64,000 nt of DNA from Methylotenera sp. (GTDB taxonomy: Bacteria; Pseudomonadota; Gammaproteobacteria; Burkholderiales; Methylophilaceae), in the NCBI GenBank assembly GCA_030693535.1, contig JAUYAL010000051.1:1-64000 (forward strand), read 5' to 3'. This document shows, in pieces, positions 18,014 through 30,453 of this stretch. The notes under the pieces were generated by a model. That model worked only from the letters and a program-made list of their open reading frames with translations. It ran no database searches and was not told the origin of the DNA. Both the position numbers and the translations under genes were made by a program. Position 1 is the stretch's first letter, and each line of letters begins with the position of its first letter.

Positions 18014-18601
18014 ATCGCTTCAAAATAACAAACTATCAGTCTATCTTACATGACCTGATAAATCAATAAGCTATTGAATTTAAACGGTTTTTATAATACC
18101 TTGTTTTTTTATTTTAGAGGCGTTATGTGGAAATATAAACAAGTGTTGTTTTGTTTATAACTTATGAATTTAAGTAAAAAACCAGCTCAAGAATAAACAT
18201 TCTTGATGGCTCATAACAAAGGAAGCACCTTAGACTGGCTAAGATAGTGAGAACTGTGAATTACACGACGGCCTGCGCCACCAAAGCATTAGCAATAGCT
18301 TGCTGCTGCTGGTTGGCTTGTTGAATGTGACTAAGGTTTAACTGCTCAACACCATGAGTCTAACCAACCTGTTTAGTGACTGAAATGATAAGAAACCTTG
18401 ATTAACCATTTGGAATAATTTATTCCTAATTAAAGATACCTGCGAACTAAACATCTTGTTTAGTGCACTAAAGTGCATTATGATTCAGTTCTGACGGGTA
18501 AATCCTGTTACGTGCCTTAAGTGTTTCCTTCCATCGGCTGGCGATAAGCTTAGGGGCAAGAGCGTAATAGGGGCCGTCTATTTTTTTGCCTGTCATTTCT
18601 G
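18014..18601. other. intergenic region between Xre gene and DUF3800 gene
   Basis: No complete gene is visible. There is a perfect dyad TATAAACAA-N8-TTGTTTATA near 18133-18158 and a palindrome TGCACTAAAGTGCA near 18463-18478. On the minus strand an open stretch of about 32 codons with no upstream start (QQANQQQQAIANALVAQAVV followed by a stop, about 18262-18360) looks like the 3' remnant of a Gln/Ala-rich small protein. One end of the Tn7-like element may lie here, but no pair of terminal repeats could be matched. Confidence 0.4.
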
Positions 18602-19255
18602 TTAAGGCAAATATATTCTGTCAAATCTCACTTTATCGCAATAAGACGCAAACCAATCTGTATCTTTATGCGCATCTTTCCTAGCAATTCCCCAGCAAAA
18701 CAAATCAACAGCCTGCAAACCTGCATTTTCATGTGAGGCTAAATGATCAATCGTTAACATGCAGTTTAGCGGCAGTAATGCATCTAATTGGTTTTCTACA
18801 TAGTTATTGAAATCTTTAATTTCTTCGTTATTTTTACAGCGATCCACAATTAAATTCACCCATGGCAAATCATTTGCAAAAGGTATTTTTTCAATAATAA
18901 ATCTAGCTAAGTAGTTGTATAGCTTCTTTTTGCCAACTTTGGTTTGCAGATGAGGTTCAACACGAGCCTTATTGAGCGTGACGCTGTAAATATCCCAGCC
19001 ATCTTCTGGCAAATGATGCGCAAAATATTCTTTAATTACCAAAGTGGTTTCTGACCCCTTCAATTCATTAACCACACGTTTATTTTGCTTTTTATGATTC
19101 AGTTTATTCTTTAAGGTACGTTTAACTGCGGTGGCTATGCCATCTACCACTTGTTTGTGATGACACACTAAAATAGTAATCACGAAATATTGTGAAGTTT
19201 TGGCTTTAGTAAAATCAAAGCCCAAATCACCAGATTCATCGAGGTAAATAAACAA
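18602..19255 (-). CDS. DUF3800 protein
   Basis: The N-terminal MFIYLDESGDLGF is the hallmark of DUF3800, an RNase-H-like family common in defence islands. Further acidic and polar positions (LIVDRCKNNEE, AGLQAVDLFCWGIARK) match the conserved core. The protein has 217 residues, a normal length. It lies 11 bases downstream of hsdM on the same strand and so appears to be the last gene of the type I restriction operon, a recurrent association. Nuclease activity is expected from the fold but has not been generally established. Confidence 0.8.
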   Translation of the reverse strand: MFIYLDESGDLGFDFTKAKTSQYFVITILVCHHKQVVDGIATAVKRTLKNKLNHKKQNKRVVNELKGSETTLVIKEYFAHHLPEDGWDIYSVTLNKARVEPHLQTKVGKKKLYNYLARFIIEKIPFANDLPWVNLIVDRCKNNEEIKDFNNYVENQLDALLPLNCMLTIDHLASHENAGLQAVDLFCWGIARKDAHKDTDWFASYCDKVRFDRIYLP

Positions 19256-19266
19256 TCGGTAGGCCT

Positions 19267-21183
19267 TTATTGATTAGCACTTATCAACTTATTTAAGCTT
19301 GCCAATGCATCAGCCATAATTTTCCCTTGTGCTTCAATATTGCGGATAATTTCTAGCGGTGTTCTGATATCTACATCTGCAACAACTGTTGGATTCACAG
19401 CTTTTAAATCAAATACTGCCGCATCAATATCAGCAGCTTTGATTTCTAGCTCTCGCGCTGATTTTTCGCGTTCTTGAATTTTGTCGCCAAGTGCATCTAT
19501 TTCGGCTTCACTAGCTTTGTCTTTCTTCAAGCGTTTTAGCTTTTCTTTCAAATCCACCACAATTGCTTTTATGCTGGCTGCTTCGTCTAGCAAAGGCTGC
19601 ATTTCTTCTCGTGCTTTTGCACGTCTAGCAGAAAAATCAACTGTCCAAGAGTAAGGACCATCACTTTCTGGTTTACCACGTTGTAGCAACATACGTGCAT
19701 AACTGGGGAAAGGCTTGCCCACATTAGACTCATCAGCTTTCCAATCCGAGGTCAAAATAGTAGGTAATTTAGCGTCTTCAAGTATCGAACCATCGCTTGC
19801 ATAGCCAAAATGTGCGAGTGTAAGTGGCGTTTTCTTGCCAACTTTTACATATGACAAATCGTAATACCAAGTTTTCTCGGTCTTTTTGCCTTTGGTAAAA
19901 AACAGCAGATTGGTTTTTACGCCAGCACCTGCGGTAGAAAACACTCCACCAGGTAAGCTAATAATCGCCCAAAGATTACACTCATCAACCAATTTTCGCT
20001 TGGTTTCTACAAACGCGCTTTCGTTGGTTCGGAATAATAATCCTTCATCCAACACCATTGCGCAGGTTCCATTTGCGGCAAGCTCACCCAAAATATCCTG
20101 TACAAACAGCACTTGGGTTGAGCCAGTTTCAAAAGCAAAGTTTTTTTGTGCATCTTTGCCTTCTTTACCACCAAAAGGCGGGTTTGTGAGTATCACATCA
20201 AATTGTTTAGGGGCTTGTTCAAATAAGCCCGCATACGTTGCTTTTCTTGTCAGCGAGTTACCATGCCATAAATTGGGTTGGTCTATGCCATGCAACACTA
20301 AGTTAGCCAGCGCAATCGGAAACACCAGGTTTTCTTTTTCACGGCCAAAAAAAGTGTCATGTTTGAGTATGTCTATATCTGTACTGGTAACGCTTTGTCC
20401 CAACTGCCGAGCGATATGCTCATAGGCAATTGCCAAAAAGCCGCCCGTACCGCAGCAGGGGTCATACACCGTTTGTCCAAGTTGCGGATTCACTGTATGC
20501 ACCATGGCGCGAACTACTTCTCGCGGCGTGAAGAATTGACCACCGTCGGAATTCTTCTCGCCCATTTTTAACAGCAGGTCTTCATAAACCTGCGATAAGG
20601 TAAAGAAATGCTGGTCATCCACATGATCAATATTGATCTGGTGCACCTTGTCCAAGATGTCGCGCAGATTCGCCTCGGAATCCACTCGTACTTTTTCCAC
20701 CGCCGTCATTGTGCGCCCCATAATGCGCTGCTTACGGCTCGCCGCAGGGTTAGGTAAGCCCGTGCGTGTATCAATATCCAAACTATGCAAGTGCGGTAGC
20801 AATTCTTTGTTAATAAATTCAAACAACTTGCCATCGCCAGCGGCGAATAACTCCTGACGCTTCCAGCCAAAAGGCTTGCCTTCAGGCGTTTTTTGGTGGT
20901 CTTGCTTGTCAGAATATGGCGCAGCCCAATCCTGCCAACGATAAGGGCTATGCAATGCTGGTGAATACTCTGCCCCCAATACCTCGGCCTCTTCACGCGC
21001 CTTGGCTTCTTGCGCATCCAAAATACGCAAAAACAGAATCCAAGTCAGCTCAGGCACATACTGCAAGGCACTAGCGCAATTGGAGCGACGCATCACATCA
21101 CAAATGCTTTTCACAAAGCTAGTAAGCGACTGAGTGGAGGCAATAGCCTTAGATTTTTTTTCGGTTGTTTTTTTTCTGTCCAT
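19267..21183 (-). CDS. hsdM: type I restriction-modification methyltransferase subunit
   Basis: HsdM transfers a methyl group from SAM to adenine N6 within the sequence chosen by HsdS. Motif I is DPCCGTGGFLA and motif IV is TNPPFGGKEG, both in the usual N6-MTase arrangement; an N-terminal HsdM helical domain (SLTSFVKSICDVMRRS onward) and the N6_Mtase signature GEKNSDGGQFFTPREV are present. The C-terminal 120 residues form a Lys/Glu-rich coiled coil (LKEKLKRLKKDKASEAEIDAL) that should contact HsdS. At 638 residues it is intact. The gene lies 2 bases downstream of hsdS. Confidence 0.95.
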   Translation of the reverse strand: MDRKKTTEKKSKAIASTQSLTSFVKSICDVMRRSNCASALQYVPELTWILFLRILDAQEAKAREEAEVLGAEYSPALHSPYRWQDWAAPYSDKQDHQKTPEGKPFGWKRQELFAAGDGKLFEFINKELLPHLHSLDIDTRTGLPNPAASRKQRIMGRTMTAVEKVRVDSEANLRDILDKVHQINIDHVDDQHFFTLSQVYEDLLLKMGEKNSDGGQFFTPREVVRAMVHTVNPQLGQTVYDPCCGTGGFLAIAYEHIARQLGQSVTSTDIDILKHDTFFGREKENLVFPIALANLVLHGIDQPNLWHGNSLTRKATYAGLFEQAPKQFDVILTNPPFGGKEGKDAQKNFAFETGSTQVLFVQDILGELAANGTCAMVLDEGLLFRTNESAFVETKRKLVDECNLWAIISLPGGVFSTAGAGVKTNLLFFTKGKKTEKTWYYDLSYVKVGKKTPLTLAHFGYASDGSILEDAKLPTILTSDWKADESNVGKPFPSYARMLLQRGKPESDGPYSWTVDFSARRAKAREEMQPLLDEAASIKAIVVDLKEKLKRLKKDKASEAEIDALGDKIQEREKSARELEIKAADIDAAVFDLKAVNPTVVADVDIRTPLEIIRNIEAQGKIMADALASLNKLISANQ

Positions 21184-21185
21184 GT

Positions 21186-22382
21186 CTATACCTTAAAGGC
21201 TTGCGCGAGTATTGCTTTTGGCAATTTTGATAGGTCATTTAGTTGCGACTGCATAGCGGAAACCACCATCTCCCAAGTGCTAGTCACGTCGTTCAATTTT
21301 TTCGAAAGCTCTTTCTGTACAGATATTTCAGGTAATGGTATTTCGATAGCTTCTACTTGCGATGGCGATATATGCGGAACACCAAGGCTTTGGTCGTGCC
21401 CTGTGATTTTCGATATGAAAAGATCCGTCTGGAGATAGGCATAGAGGTAGTCAGCATCGAGCTTCTGCGGGTCAATCAGAAATCGGCCGACACGCTGTAG
21501 CAATAGTGCTGGAAGATCTTCTGCGCTAACTTGGGCGACCTTGATACCACTCGAAATAATGGGGCGGTCCAAGCTAATCAGCACGTCGCCTGAGTTCAAT
21601 TCATAGCTAGGATACTTCTCTGAATCGCTCTCACTCAGAAATACGGCATCATCCCAATAAACCTTGCTTGGAAGGATGTTTGCATTGCGCAAAAGTCGCA
21701 CGCCACTAGTCTTGAAGTGGTCGCTCTTAAAAGCGTATCCGGATTGCAGTTTCGCAGCGTCACCAATGGGTGACCAATTCGGTATACTTGAAAACAATGA
21801 CTCCAGAGATCGCTTTTTAAGTGCAGAAGCCTCTCGCAACTGCAATTGTGCCGCTTGTTGAGCGGTTTCCACTTCGGCAAGTTGGGCTTTCAGGCGGGCG
21901 GCGATTTGGCGTTGTTGAACTCGTTCTGGAAGCCGTAATTCCAATTCTCCTAGTTCGGAGAAGCGTAAATTCTGAATGTTTGCTCCGCGCGCCTGCTCGT
22001 CACGCCAAGAAATGTATTCCGGACCTCTCAGCCACATCGCCAAAAATTCAGGATCGATTTTGTTGGGGCGAATGATTCCGCAAAAACCACCTACAGTTCC
22101 ACACCAGTCTTGCCTGAGTGCAGCGCTTTTTCCAACAATTTGCGGGCTGCCCGATGAGAGGCAGATAGCAATGTCACCTGACTTTATGAACTGAGCTTCT
22201 GCAACGACTTCGCGCGGAACAAAAATCAGGTCGTTCTGTATATTTAGCTCGTTTTGAATATTTCCAGCACGCAATACTGGAATATTGGTTTGAGTAGCAA
22301 CGTTTTGTTGCTGACTCTTATCGAATGTCACACCACGAATGAAATCTGCAACCTCGGATAGCTTGATTGTTTGCGCACTCAT
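21186..22382 (-). CDS. hsdS: type I restriction-modification specificity subunit
   Basis: A 398-residue HsdS with two target-recognition domains. The first half begins KLSEVADFIRGVTFDKS and ends with WLRGPEYISW---GANIQNLRFSELGELELRLPE, the second begins WSPIGDAAKLQSGYAFKS and ends with GVPHISPSQVEAIEIPLPE; these repeats are diagnostic. Each is followed by a helical spacer (VQQRQIAARLKAQLAEVETAQ). The domains are specific to the strain and define the bipartite DNA target, which cannot be read from sequence. It overlaps hsdR by 4 bases (ATGA). Confidence 0.95.
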   Translation of the reverse strand: MSAQTIKLSEVADFIRGVTFDKSQQQNVATQTNIPVLRAGNIQNELNIQNDLIFVPREVVAEAQFIKSGDIAICLSSGSPQIVGKSAALRQDWCGTVGGFCGIIRPNKIDPEFLAMWLRGPEYISWRDEQARGANIQNLRFSELGELELRLPERVQQRQIAARLKAQLAEVETAQQAAQLQLREASALKKRSLESLFSSIPNWSPIGDAAKLQSGYAFKSDHFKTSGVRLLRNANILPSKVYWDDAVFLSESDSEKYPSYELNSGDVLISLDRPIISSGIKVAQVSAEDLPALLLQRVGRFLIDPQKLDADYLYAYLQTDLFISKITGHDQSLGVPHISPSQVEAIEIPLPEISVQKELSKKLNDVTSTWEMVVSAMQSQLNDLSKLPKAILAQAFKV

Positions 22383-24787
22383 ACCCCAAACAACCTAGCC
22401 TTAGCCTCATGCATCACCTGTACAGGAGCACCCAATCCGCGCAAAGCGTTCAACCCGCCAGCCAGTTTAATCTCGGGTACTTCCCACAGGTTCTGGCTTT
22501 CCAGGGCATCGGTGCCACCTTGAGCGAACTGATGGCCGAGTCCCTTGAGTACGATGACAGCTTTGCCATCCATATCGCTAAACCAGCCATCGTTTTGGCT
22601 GATATAAAGTTCGCCACGCTCAGGTCGTTTAAGGGCGCGGGCATGGTAGCCGTATTTGCCGAAAAAGTCGTACAAGTCAAAGTCGTTCATCTGGTCGATT
22701 TCACGAATCACTTCTGGACTAAAGTTTTCACCCAGCAGGTGGTCTATAAGTTGGCGGCGTTTTTGTGCCTCAATCCAAAGTGCTCTAAATTCATCTAAAT
22801 TGTGAGCTTCAGTCAGTACACGTTGAATCACTTCTTTGCGGTATTCATCCACTGGGATTGGCGTATCACGGCCATCTCTGCGGCTTAAAATAAAGCGGCC
22901 TTGCGCGTTAATGATGACCGATTGGCCACCGATTTCGGCGACTGCTGGGCCATCTTCGCCGCCACCTCCGCCTGGACCCTCACCACCTCCGCCGCCACTT
23001 CCACTCCCTGGACGAGGCGGTTTGGTAATAAAGTCGGTGCCAAAGAGTTGCGTTACATCGGTGTAATCGTAAAGCCAGAACTTGAATTTTTGCGTTTCTT
23101 CGTGAATGCGCGTGCCGCGTCCGACCATCTGGTAGAACTTAATGGGCGATTGCAGGTAGCGAAAAAACACCACGGCATTTAAGCGTTCGATGTCGACACC
23201 TGCTTCTAGCAAATCCACAGTACATGCAATAAATGCCCGCTCACCTGAGCCACGCATGGGCTCTATCATATCCGCGCCATTATTTGGCCCACCCATGCAT
23301 TTAAACGCGTAGTGATCTTTTGGTGTTTGCCCTTGCTCCTTGCACCAACGCACATAAAGATTATTCAAGTGCTGAGCAACGCGGTCTGCATGAATCTCAC
23401 GGGTACAGAAAACAATCACTTTCTGTTCTGGACCGCCGTTTTCGCACAATAATTTGAACAAGTCAGCGCACATTTTTGGTGTGCGCAGCTCAATGAACAA
23501 CTCGTTATCAAAATCTTTGCCTGTGTATTCGTTTTTGGTCAGGTCTTCTTCTGTTAGTGGTTTACCTGTTTTAATGTCTTTAACGCCCGCTTTGAGGATT
23601 TCTTCTTTGGTAAAAGTAGCGTTATCTATACTGGCTTTACGTTTAACAATTTCACAAGCAGCAAGGTATCCATCTTCTTGCGCTTGAATGAGTGTGTATT
23701 CATACACGGGTTCGCCAAAATACTTACGGTTATTGGCTGTGATTTCTTGATCTTCTGCACTTGCATGCTTGGATTCTTCCAGTTTACGCGGGGTTGCGGT
23801 AAGCCCAATATGTATTGCATTAGGGTTGCGGCGTAATACTTCTGCCCATCGCCCCCAAGCCGATCGATGACATTCGTCAATGATAATCACGCTAAAGGCA
23901 TCCTCGCTGTAATTTTCGCTCATAAAGCTAGCAAATCCATCATCATCATCTAGGCCCAGCGTTTGATATGTGGCAATGTGTATACGTGCATTTGCTGCGG
24001 CATTTGCGCCTCTTTCTGTGCCAACTATTCTTGCGTTGTCTCCAAATGCAGCCTTAAGCTTTGAGTATGCTTGCCCGCGTAATTCATCACGGTCACATAA
24101 AAATAGGGCTGGTTTAGGAAGTTGGCCTGCCTGACTCATGCGCCATAGTAAATTGGTTGCAATAATTGTTTTACCTGCGCCTGTTGCCAATGCTAACAAT
24201 ACGCGAGGCGCTTGGCCCGCTTGTTGATCAGTCAGTATTTTCTCGAACGCAGCCCGAATAGCTGCATCTTGATAATAGCGTGTTACTGACCATGCAGGAC
24301 TGTCCGCCTGAAAAAGCATTGCCACTTCTGGCCTAGACATGTCTATTCCAGTGTCTTTTGCGTAGCGTGTGCAAAGTTCAGTATGTGGTAAGAAATCGGA
24401 AAAAGGAAACGGGCCATTTTGCAGACTACTAATACAATCGAACTCACCATAGCGATGACCGTTAGTTGCGAAAACGTATTTTACATCGAAGCGTTCACAA
24501 TCTGCGTAGCCTTTGGCCTGCTGCATACCTTTTAGTGGATCTTCGCTTTCCTTCTTGGCTTCAAGCACGGCAACAGGCAAGGCTTTGGGCATATCACCAA
24601 CTTGAACACATAGAAGATAATCGGTACGGCCTGGACCCTTACGGCGGCGACCTTTGGCACCACTTGGTTCGACTGGTGATGGGGTTAATATAGTTTCCAG
24701 CGTAATCCGATCATGGCTAACATAACCTTTTTCGCGTAACACTGGATCGATTAAATGATAACGGGTATCTGCTTCGTTCATTGACAT
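22379..24787 (-). CDS. hsdR: type I restriction enzyme R subunit
   Basis: HsdR is the translocase-nuclease of the system. The N-terminal nuclease core has RTDYLLCVQ and LPVAVLEAKKES (D---E-x-K). The helicase follows: motif I LALATGAGKTIIA, motif II VIIIDECHRSAWG, motif III IGLTATPRK, motif VI FYQMVGRGTRIHEE. A glycine-rich linker (about residues 603-625) separates the helicase from an EcoEI-type C-terminal domain that binds the methylase. The start at ATG 24787 follows GGGGGAAG; an upstream ATG at 24829 overlaps the gyrB terminator and is rejected. First gene of the operon hsdR-hsdS-hsdM-DUF3800. Confidence 0.94.
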   Translation of the reverse strand: MSMNEADTRYHLIDPVLREKGYVSHDRITLETILTPSPVEPSGAKGRRRKGPGRTDYLLCVQVGDMPKALPVAVLEAKKESEDPLKGMQQAKGYADCERFDVKYVFATNGHRYGEFDCISSLQNGPFPFSDFLPHTELCTRYAKDTGIDMSRPEVAMLFQADSPAWSVTRYYQDAAIRAAFEKILTDQQAGQAPRVLLALATGAGKTIIATNLLWRMSQAGQLPKPALFLCDRDELRGQAYSKLKAAFGDNARIVGTERGANAAANARIHIATYQTLGLDDDDGFASFMSENYSEDAFSVIIIDECHRSAWGRWAEVLRRNPNAIHIGLTATPRKLEESKHASAEDQEITANNRKYFGEPVYEYTLIQAQEDGYLAACEIVKRKASIDNATFTKEEILKAGVKDIKTGKPLTEEDLTKNEYTGKDFDNELFIELRTPKMCADLFKLLCENGGPEQKVIVFCTREIHADRVAQHLNNLYVRWCKEQGQTPKDHYAFKCMGGPNNGADMIEPMRGSGERAFIACTVDLLEAGVDIERLNAVVFFRYLQSPIKFYQMVGRGTRIHEETQKFKFWLYDYTDVTQLFGTDFITKPPRPGSGSGGGGGEGPGGGGGEDGPAVAEIGGQSVIINAQGRFILSRRDGRDTPIPVDEYRKEVIQRVLTEAHNLDEFRALWIEAQKRRQLIDHLLGENFSPEVIREIDQMNDFDLYDFFGKYGYHARALKRPERGELYISQNDGWFSDMDGKAVIVLKGLGHQFAQGGTDALESQNLWEVPEIKLAGGLNALRGLGAPVQVMHEAKARLFGV

Positions 24788-24802
24788 GGCTTCCCCCACT
24801 TC

Positions 24803-24825
24803 AAAAAATGAGGCTCCTAAGAGCC
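24803..24825 (-). terminator. rho-independent terminator of gyrB
   Basis: Read on the minus strand, GGCTC-ttag-GAGCC is followed by TCA and six T residues. It lies about 120 bases past the gyrB stop and just before the hsdR start, so it separates the core gene from the restriction operon. Confidence 0.7.
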
Positions 24826-24947
24826 CCAATTTTATTTCTTATTTTTTAGAAAAACCTAAAATCCATGAAACCCTACCACCTCTTTAAATTCTCTCAATAT
24901 CTCACTTTTTGCGAATTATCTCGACTTTAGAGAGAACCTACACAAAT

Positions 24948-27368
<2,421 letters not shown>

Positions 27369-27433
27369 TTAGTTTCTTTCGTAAGTATTTTTTGTATATA
27401 TTATTGGTATAAGTATTTATTTTTTAATTTTTA

Positions 27434-27449
27434 TGTTTCACGTGAAACA
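27434..27449. promoter_or_regulatory. parS centromere site
   Basis: The perfect 16-base palindrome TGTTTCACGTGAAACA is the conserved ParB-binding sequence. It lies between dnaN and gyrB, about 12 kb from parA-parB in this window. ParB loading here and at two further sites marks the origin region for ParA-driven segregation. Confidence 0.95.
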
Positions 27450-27462
27450 TTACCGCTTAAAA

Positions 27463-28563
27463 CTATATGCGCATCGGCATCACTACATATTTATAATTTA
27501 TATTATTCGGTACTGTAATTAAACAACTGCTATTTGCGTCTGCAAAAGAAAAAGTAGCTTCTTCACTATTAGTGTTATTTAGTACATCAATTAAGTATGT
27601 CACGTTAAAACCTATATCTAAAGTATCACCTGTGTAATTTACTTCCAATTCTTCTTCTGCTTCTTCTTGATCGCTATTTGTACTAATTAATTTTAAGTTG
27701 TTATTACTCAATACCATACGGATTCCACGATATTTTTCATTTGATAAAATAGATGCGCGCTGCATTGCTAATAAGACTCCTACCCTATCTGCCGTAAATG
27801 AGTTTTGATGCCCTGTTGGAATCACACGATTGTAATCAGGAAATTTACCATCAATGACTTTAGAAATTAATTTAAAATTACTGAAGCTAAAATTAACTTG
27901 ATTGCTTGCTAACTCTATTTGTACATCTTCATCACTGTCATCTAACAACTTGATTAACTCAACTACAGTTTTTCGCGGCAAAATCACATCTTGTTTTTCG
28001 AAACTTTCTTTTAATTCAGTAGAAGTAAAACTCAAACGGTGTCCATCTGTACCTACTATATTTAATTGATTATTAGATATTTCAAATAATAAACCATTTA
28101 AATAATAACGAATATCTTGTTGAGCCATTGCAAATTCAACTTGTTTCAATAAGTCTTTCAATTGACGCTGACCTATAGTTACTGTTGTGCTAGACCCTGT
28201 AGTTTTCGTCATCACTGGATAATCAGCCGCAGGCAATGTTTGTAAATTAAAACGGCTTTTTCCTGCTTTTAACGTAATGCGGCTATCATTTGTTAGCATA
28301 TTAATTTCTGAACTATCAGGTAAAGATCGACAAATATCCAATAATTTTTTAGCTGATATCGTAGTTGAAAAATCTCCTGATGTGGCACTATCTACAGATA
28401 ATGATATTTGCATTTCTAAATCAGTTGCAGTTAGATGAATTTTGTTTTGCTTTACTTCTAATAATAAATTTGAAAGTATCGGTAACGTATGTCTTTTTTC
28501 TACAATACTGGTGACTGCAGTTAGTGGTTTTAATAATGTTTCGCGGTTGATTTGTATATTCAT
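27463..28563 (-). CDS. dnaN: DNA polymerase III beta sliding clamp
   Basis: The beta clamp is a ring-shaped dimer that tethers the replicative polymerase. The 366-residue protein starts MNIQINRETLLKPLTAVTSIV and shows three clamp-fold repeats, with RHTLPILSNLLLEV and VIPTGHQNSF as typical motifs, and ends in VMPMRI, the hydrophobic C-terminal residues that line the partner-binding groove. The gene lies 237 bases downstream of dnaA across the putative origin. Confidence 0.98.
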   Translation of the reverse strand: MNIQINRETLLKPLTAVTSIVEKRHTLPILSNLLLEVKQNKIHLTATDLEMQISLSVDSATSGDFSTTISAKKLLDICRSLPDSSEINMLTNDSRITLKAGKSRFNLQTLPAADYPVMTKTTGSSTTVTIGQRQLKDLLKQVEFAMAQQDIRYYLNGLLFEISNNQLNIVGTDGHRLSFTSTELKESFEKQDVILPRKTVVELIKLLDDSDEDVQIELASNQVNFSFSNFKLISKVIDGKFPDYNRVIPTGHQNSFTADRVGVLLAMQRASILSNEKYRGIRMVLSNNNLKLISTNSDQEEAEEELEVNYTGDTLDIGFNVTYLIDVLNNTNSEEATFSFADANSSCLITVPNNINYKYVVMPMRI

Positions 28564-28800
28564 CTTTATAACCTAAATAATATATATATAAATAATAACA
28601 ATAATAATAGTACATTTTTTTGTGGATAACTGTTTATTTATCAACAAAATCAATAATTTACATCTTATTTTTTAATCTTAATAAAAGAATATTCTGTTGT
28701 GGATAGATTGTGGAATAAAAAAGACATAATTTATATAAACAACCTTATACTATTTTTATCCACAATAAATTCATAACATTACAGTAATACGTTTTAGGTA
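28564..28800. promoter_or_regulatory. oriC: probable replication origin (dnaA-dnaN intergenic)
   Basis: This very AT-rich interval holds DnaA boxes: TGTGGATAA at 28621-28629 (complement of TTATCCACA), a variant TTATCAACA at 28638-28646, TGTGGATAG at 28698-28706 and a perfect TTATCCACA at 28756-28764. An extended A/T tract (about 28570-28615) could act as the unwinding element. Boxes clustered between dnaA and dnaN are the usual layout of bacterial origins. The dnaN promoter must also lie here. Confidence 0.8.
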
Positions 28801-30204
28801 TTAATCTCTAATCACCTGTACTAAAAAACTAATGTCTCTAGTAAAATTCGGATCATTTTGTCTCAATAAATCAATTTCATCACAAGCATGCATTACTGTT
28901 GTATGGTGCCTACCTCCAAAAGCTTCACCAATCTCAGGGAAGCTATGATTGGTTAACTCACGTGATAAAGCCATCGCTATTTGTCGAGGTCGTGCGAAAT
29001 TACGTGTTCTTTTTTTACTATACATTTCTGCAACTTTAATTTTGTAATAATCCGCGACAGTCTTTTGAATATTTTCCATAGTAACTTGTCTGCCACGTAC
29101 CGCAATTAAATCACGAAGTGCATCTTTTGCTAAATGCACATCAATAGCGTGGCCAGTAAATTTAGCCATAGCAATAATACGATTTAAAGCACCTTCTAAC
29201 TCGCGAACGCTAGAACGAATTTGTTTGGCAATAAAAAATGCTACATCTTCAGGTAAATTTAAATTTACAGCCTCAGCCTTTTTTAGCAAAATAGCAACGC
29301 GCATTTCAAGTTCAGGTGGCTCGACTGCAACAGTTAAACCCCAACTGAAGCGTGTTCTAAGTCTTTCATCTACATCTAAAATTTCTTTTGGGTAGGTATC
29401 ACATGTAATGACTATTTGTTTCTTAGCCTCAATTAAAGAGTTAAAAGCATAAAAAAACTCTTCTTGAGTACGTGTTTTTTTAGCAAAAAATTGAATATCA
29501 TCAATTAATAATAAATCTAAAGAATGATATTGACGTTTAAACTCATCAAATGCTTTATGTTCGTAAGCTTTAACCACGTCAGTGACATAACGCTCAGCAT
29601 GTAAATAACGTATTTTTGCATCAGGGTTATGTTGCTTTAATTCGTTACCGATCGCTTGTAGTAAATGCGTTTTACCTAATCCAACACCACCGTAAATAAA
29701 TAAAGGGTTATAAGCCATACCAGGATTTTGTGCTACTTGTATAGCTGCAGCACGCGCTAATTGGTTAGCGCGTCCGGTTACGTAGTTATCAAAATTAAAT
29801 GAGTGATTTAAGCCTGAAATTACTTTTGAAGTATCACCATTTTTTTTGTTAATGGATTTAGGTGACGCATTAGTATGATTAATTAAGGATTCAGTAAAAT
29901 TAACATGATGGTTTACATCAGTTTTAGCTGCAGGCTTTAAAATATTTTTTGTTTCAAGCCCTGAATCGTTATTGGCAATAATGAAATAAATCTGAATATT
30001 ATTAAGTTGTAAGTCATGAGCAAATTGTTCAATTTTTTTAAGAAAACGTTCTTTTACCCATTGCATCACAAAGCGGTTAGGCGCAACTAAACGCACAGCA
30101 TTACCTTCTATTTCCGCATACAGAGGTTTGATCCAAGTGTTGAATTGTTGTGTTGAGAGTTCTCGCTCAAAACGACTAAGACAAGAGGGCCAGAAATTTT
30201 CCAT
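28801..30204 (-). CDS. dnaA: chromosomal replication initiator DnaA
   Basis: DnaA binds 9-base boxes and melts the origin. Domain I (WPSCLSRFERELSTQQFNTWIKPL) mediates self-contact; a variable linker follows (about residues 85-135). The AAA+ domain has Walker A GGVGLGKTHLLQ and Walker B LLLIDDIQFF, with the initiator-specific motif RYVTDVVKAY. Domain IV carries the DNA-binding signature ALSRELTNHSFPEIGEAFGG and RHHTTVMHAC. At 467 residues the length is normal. Its neighbours on the opposite side (rpmH to mnmE) are divergent, as in many proteobacteria. Confidence 0.99.
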   Translation of the reverse strand: MENFWPSCLSRFERELSTQQFNTWIKPLYAEIEGNAVRLVAPNRFVMQWVKERFLKKIEQFAHDLQLNNIQIYFIIANNDSGLETKNILKPAAKTDVNHHVNFTESLINHTNASPKSINKKNGDTSKVISGLNHSFNFDNYVTGRANQLARAAAIQVAQNPGMAYNPLFIYGGVGLGKTHLLQAIGNELKQHNPDAKIRYLHAERYVTDVVKAYEHKAFDEFKRQYHSLDLLLIDDIQFFAKKTRTQEEFFYAFNSLIEAKKQIVITCDTYPKEILDVDERLRTRFSWGLTVAVEPPELEMRVAILLKKAEAVNLNLPEDVAFFIAKQIRSSVRELEGALNRIIAMAKFTGHAIDVHLAKDALRDLIAVRGRQVTMENIQKTVADYYKIKVAEMYSKKRTRNFARPRQIAMALSRELTNHSFPEIGEAFGGRHHTTVMHACDEIDLLRQNDPNFTRDISFLVQVIRD

Positions 30205-30453
30205 CTACAGTGATTTACCTTAACAGTAGTTAACTACATTTATATAATGGTTAGTAAGTATTTGTTTTTATTATAATTAATAGTATAATTAGGGCAATGA
30301 TTTAATACCATTTATTTCGTTCATTTTAGCTGGTTTAGCCAAACTTATCCACAGGCATTTAGTTAGTTTACAAAACTAAATAAACGTTGACAAAATAGGC
30401 GGTTATCGTGTCTAATAGCGCCCTTTATAGCATTTTGCTTGCTGGAGTATTAC
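30205..30453. promoter_or_regulatory. divergent dnaA / rpmH promoter region with DnaA box
   Basis: A perfect DnaA box TTATCCACA lies at 30345-30353, fitting autoregulation of dnaA or a second part of the origin. For rpmH there is TTGACA at 30387-30392 and TCTAAT at 30411-30416, separated by 18 bases, a good sigma-70 match about 38 bases before the ATG. Confidence 0.6.

Noticed and set aside
18262..18360. RebB-like (R-body) gene
   Set aside because: Only about 32 residues of a Gln/Ala-rich tail remain, too little for a family assignment.
22836..23066. Pro/Ser-rich ORF on the plus strand within hsdR
   Set aside because: It is the antisense of the glycine-rich linker of HsdR and has no independent start signal.
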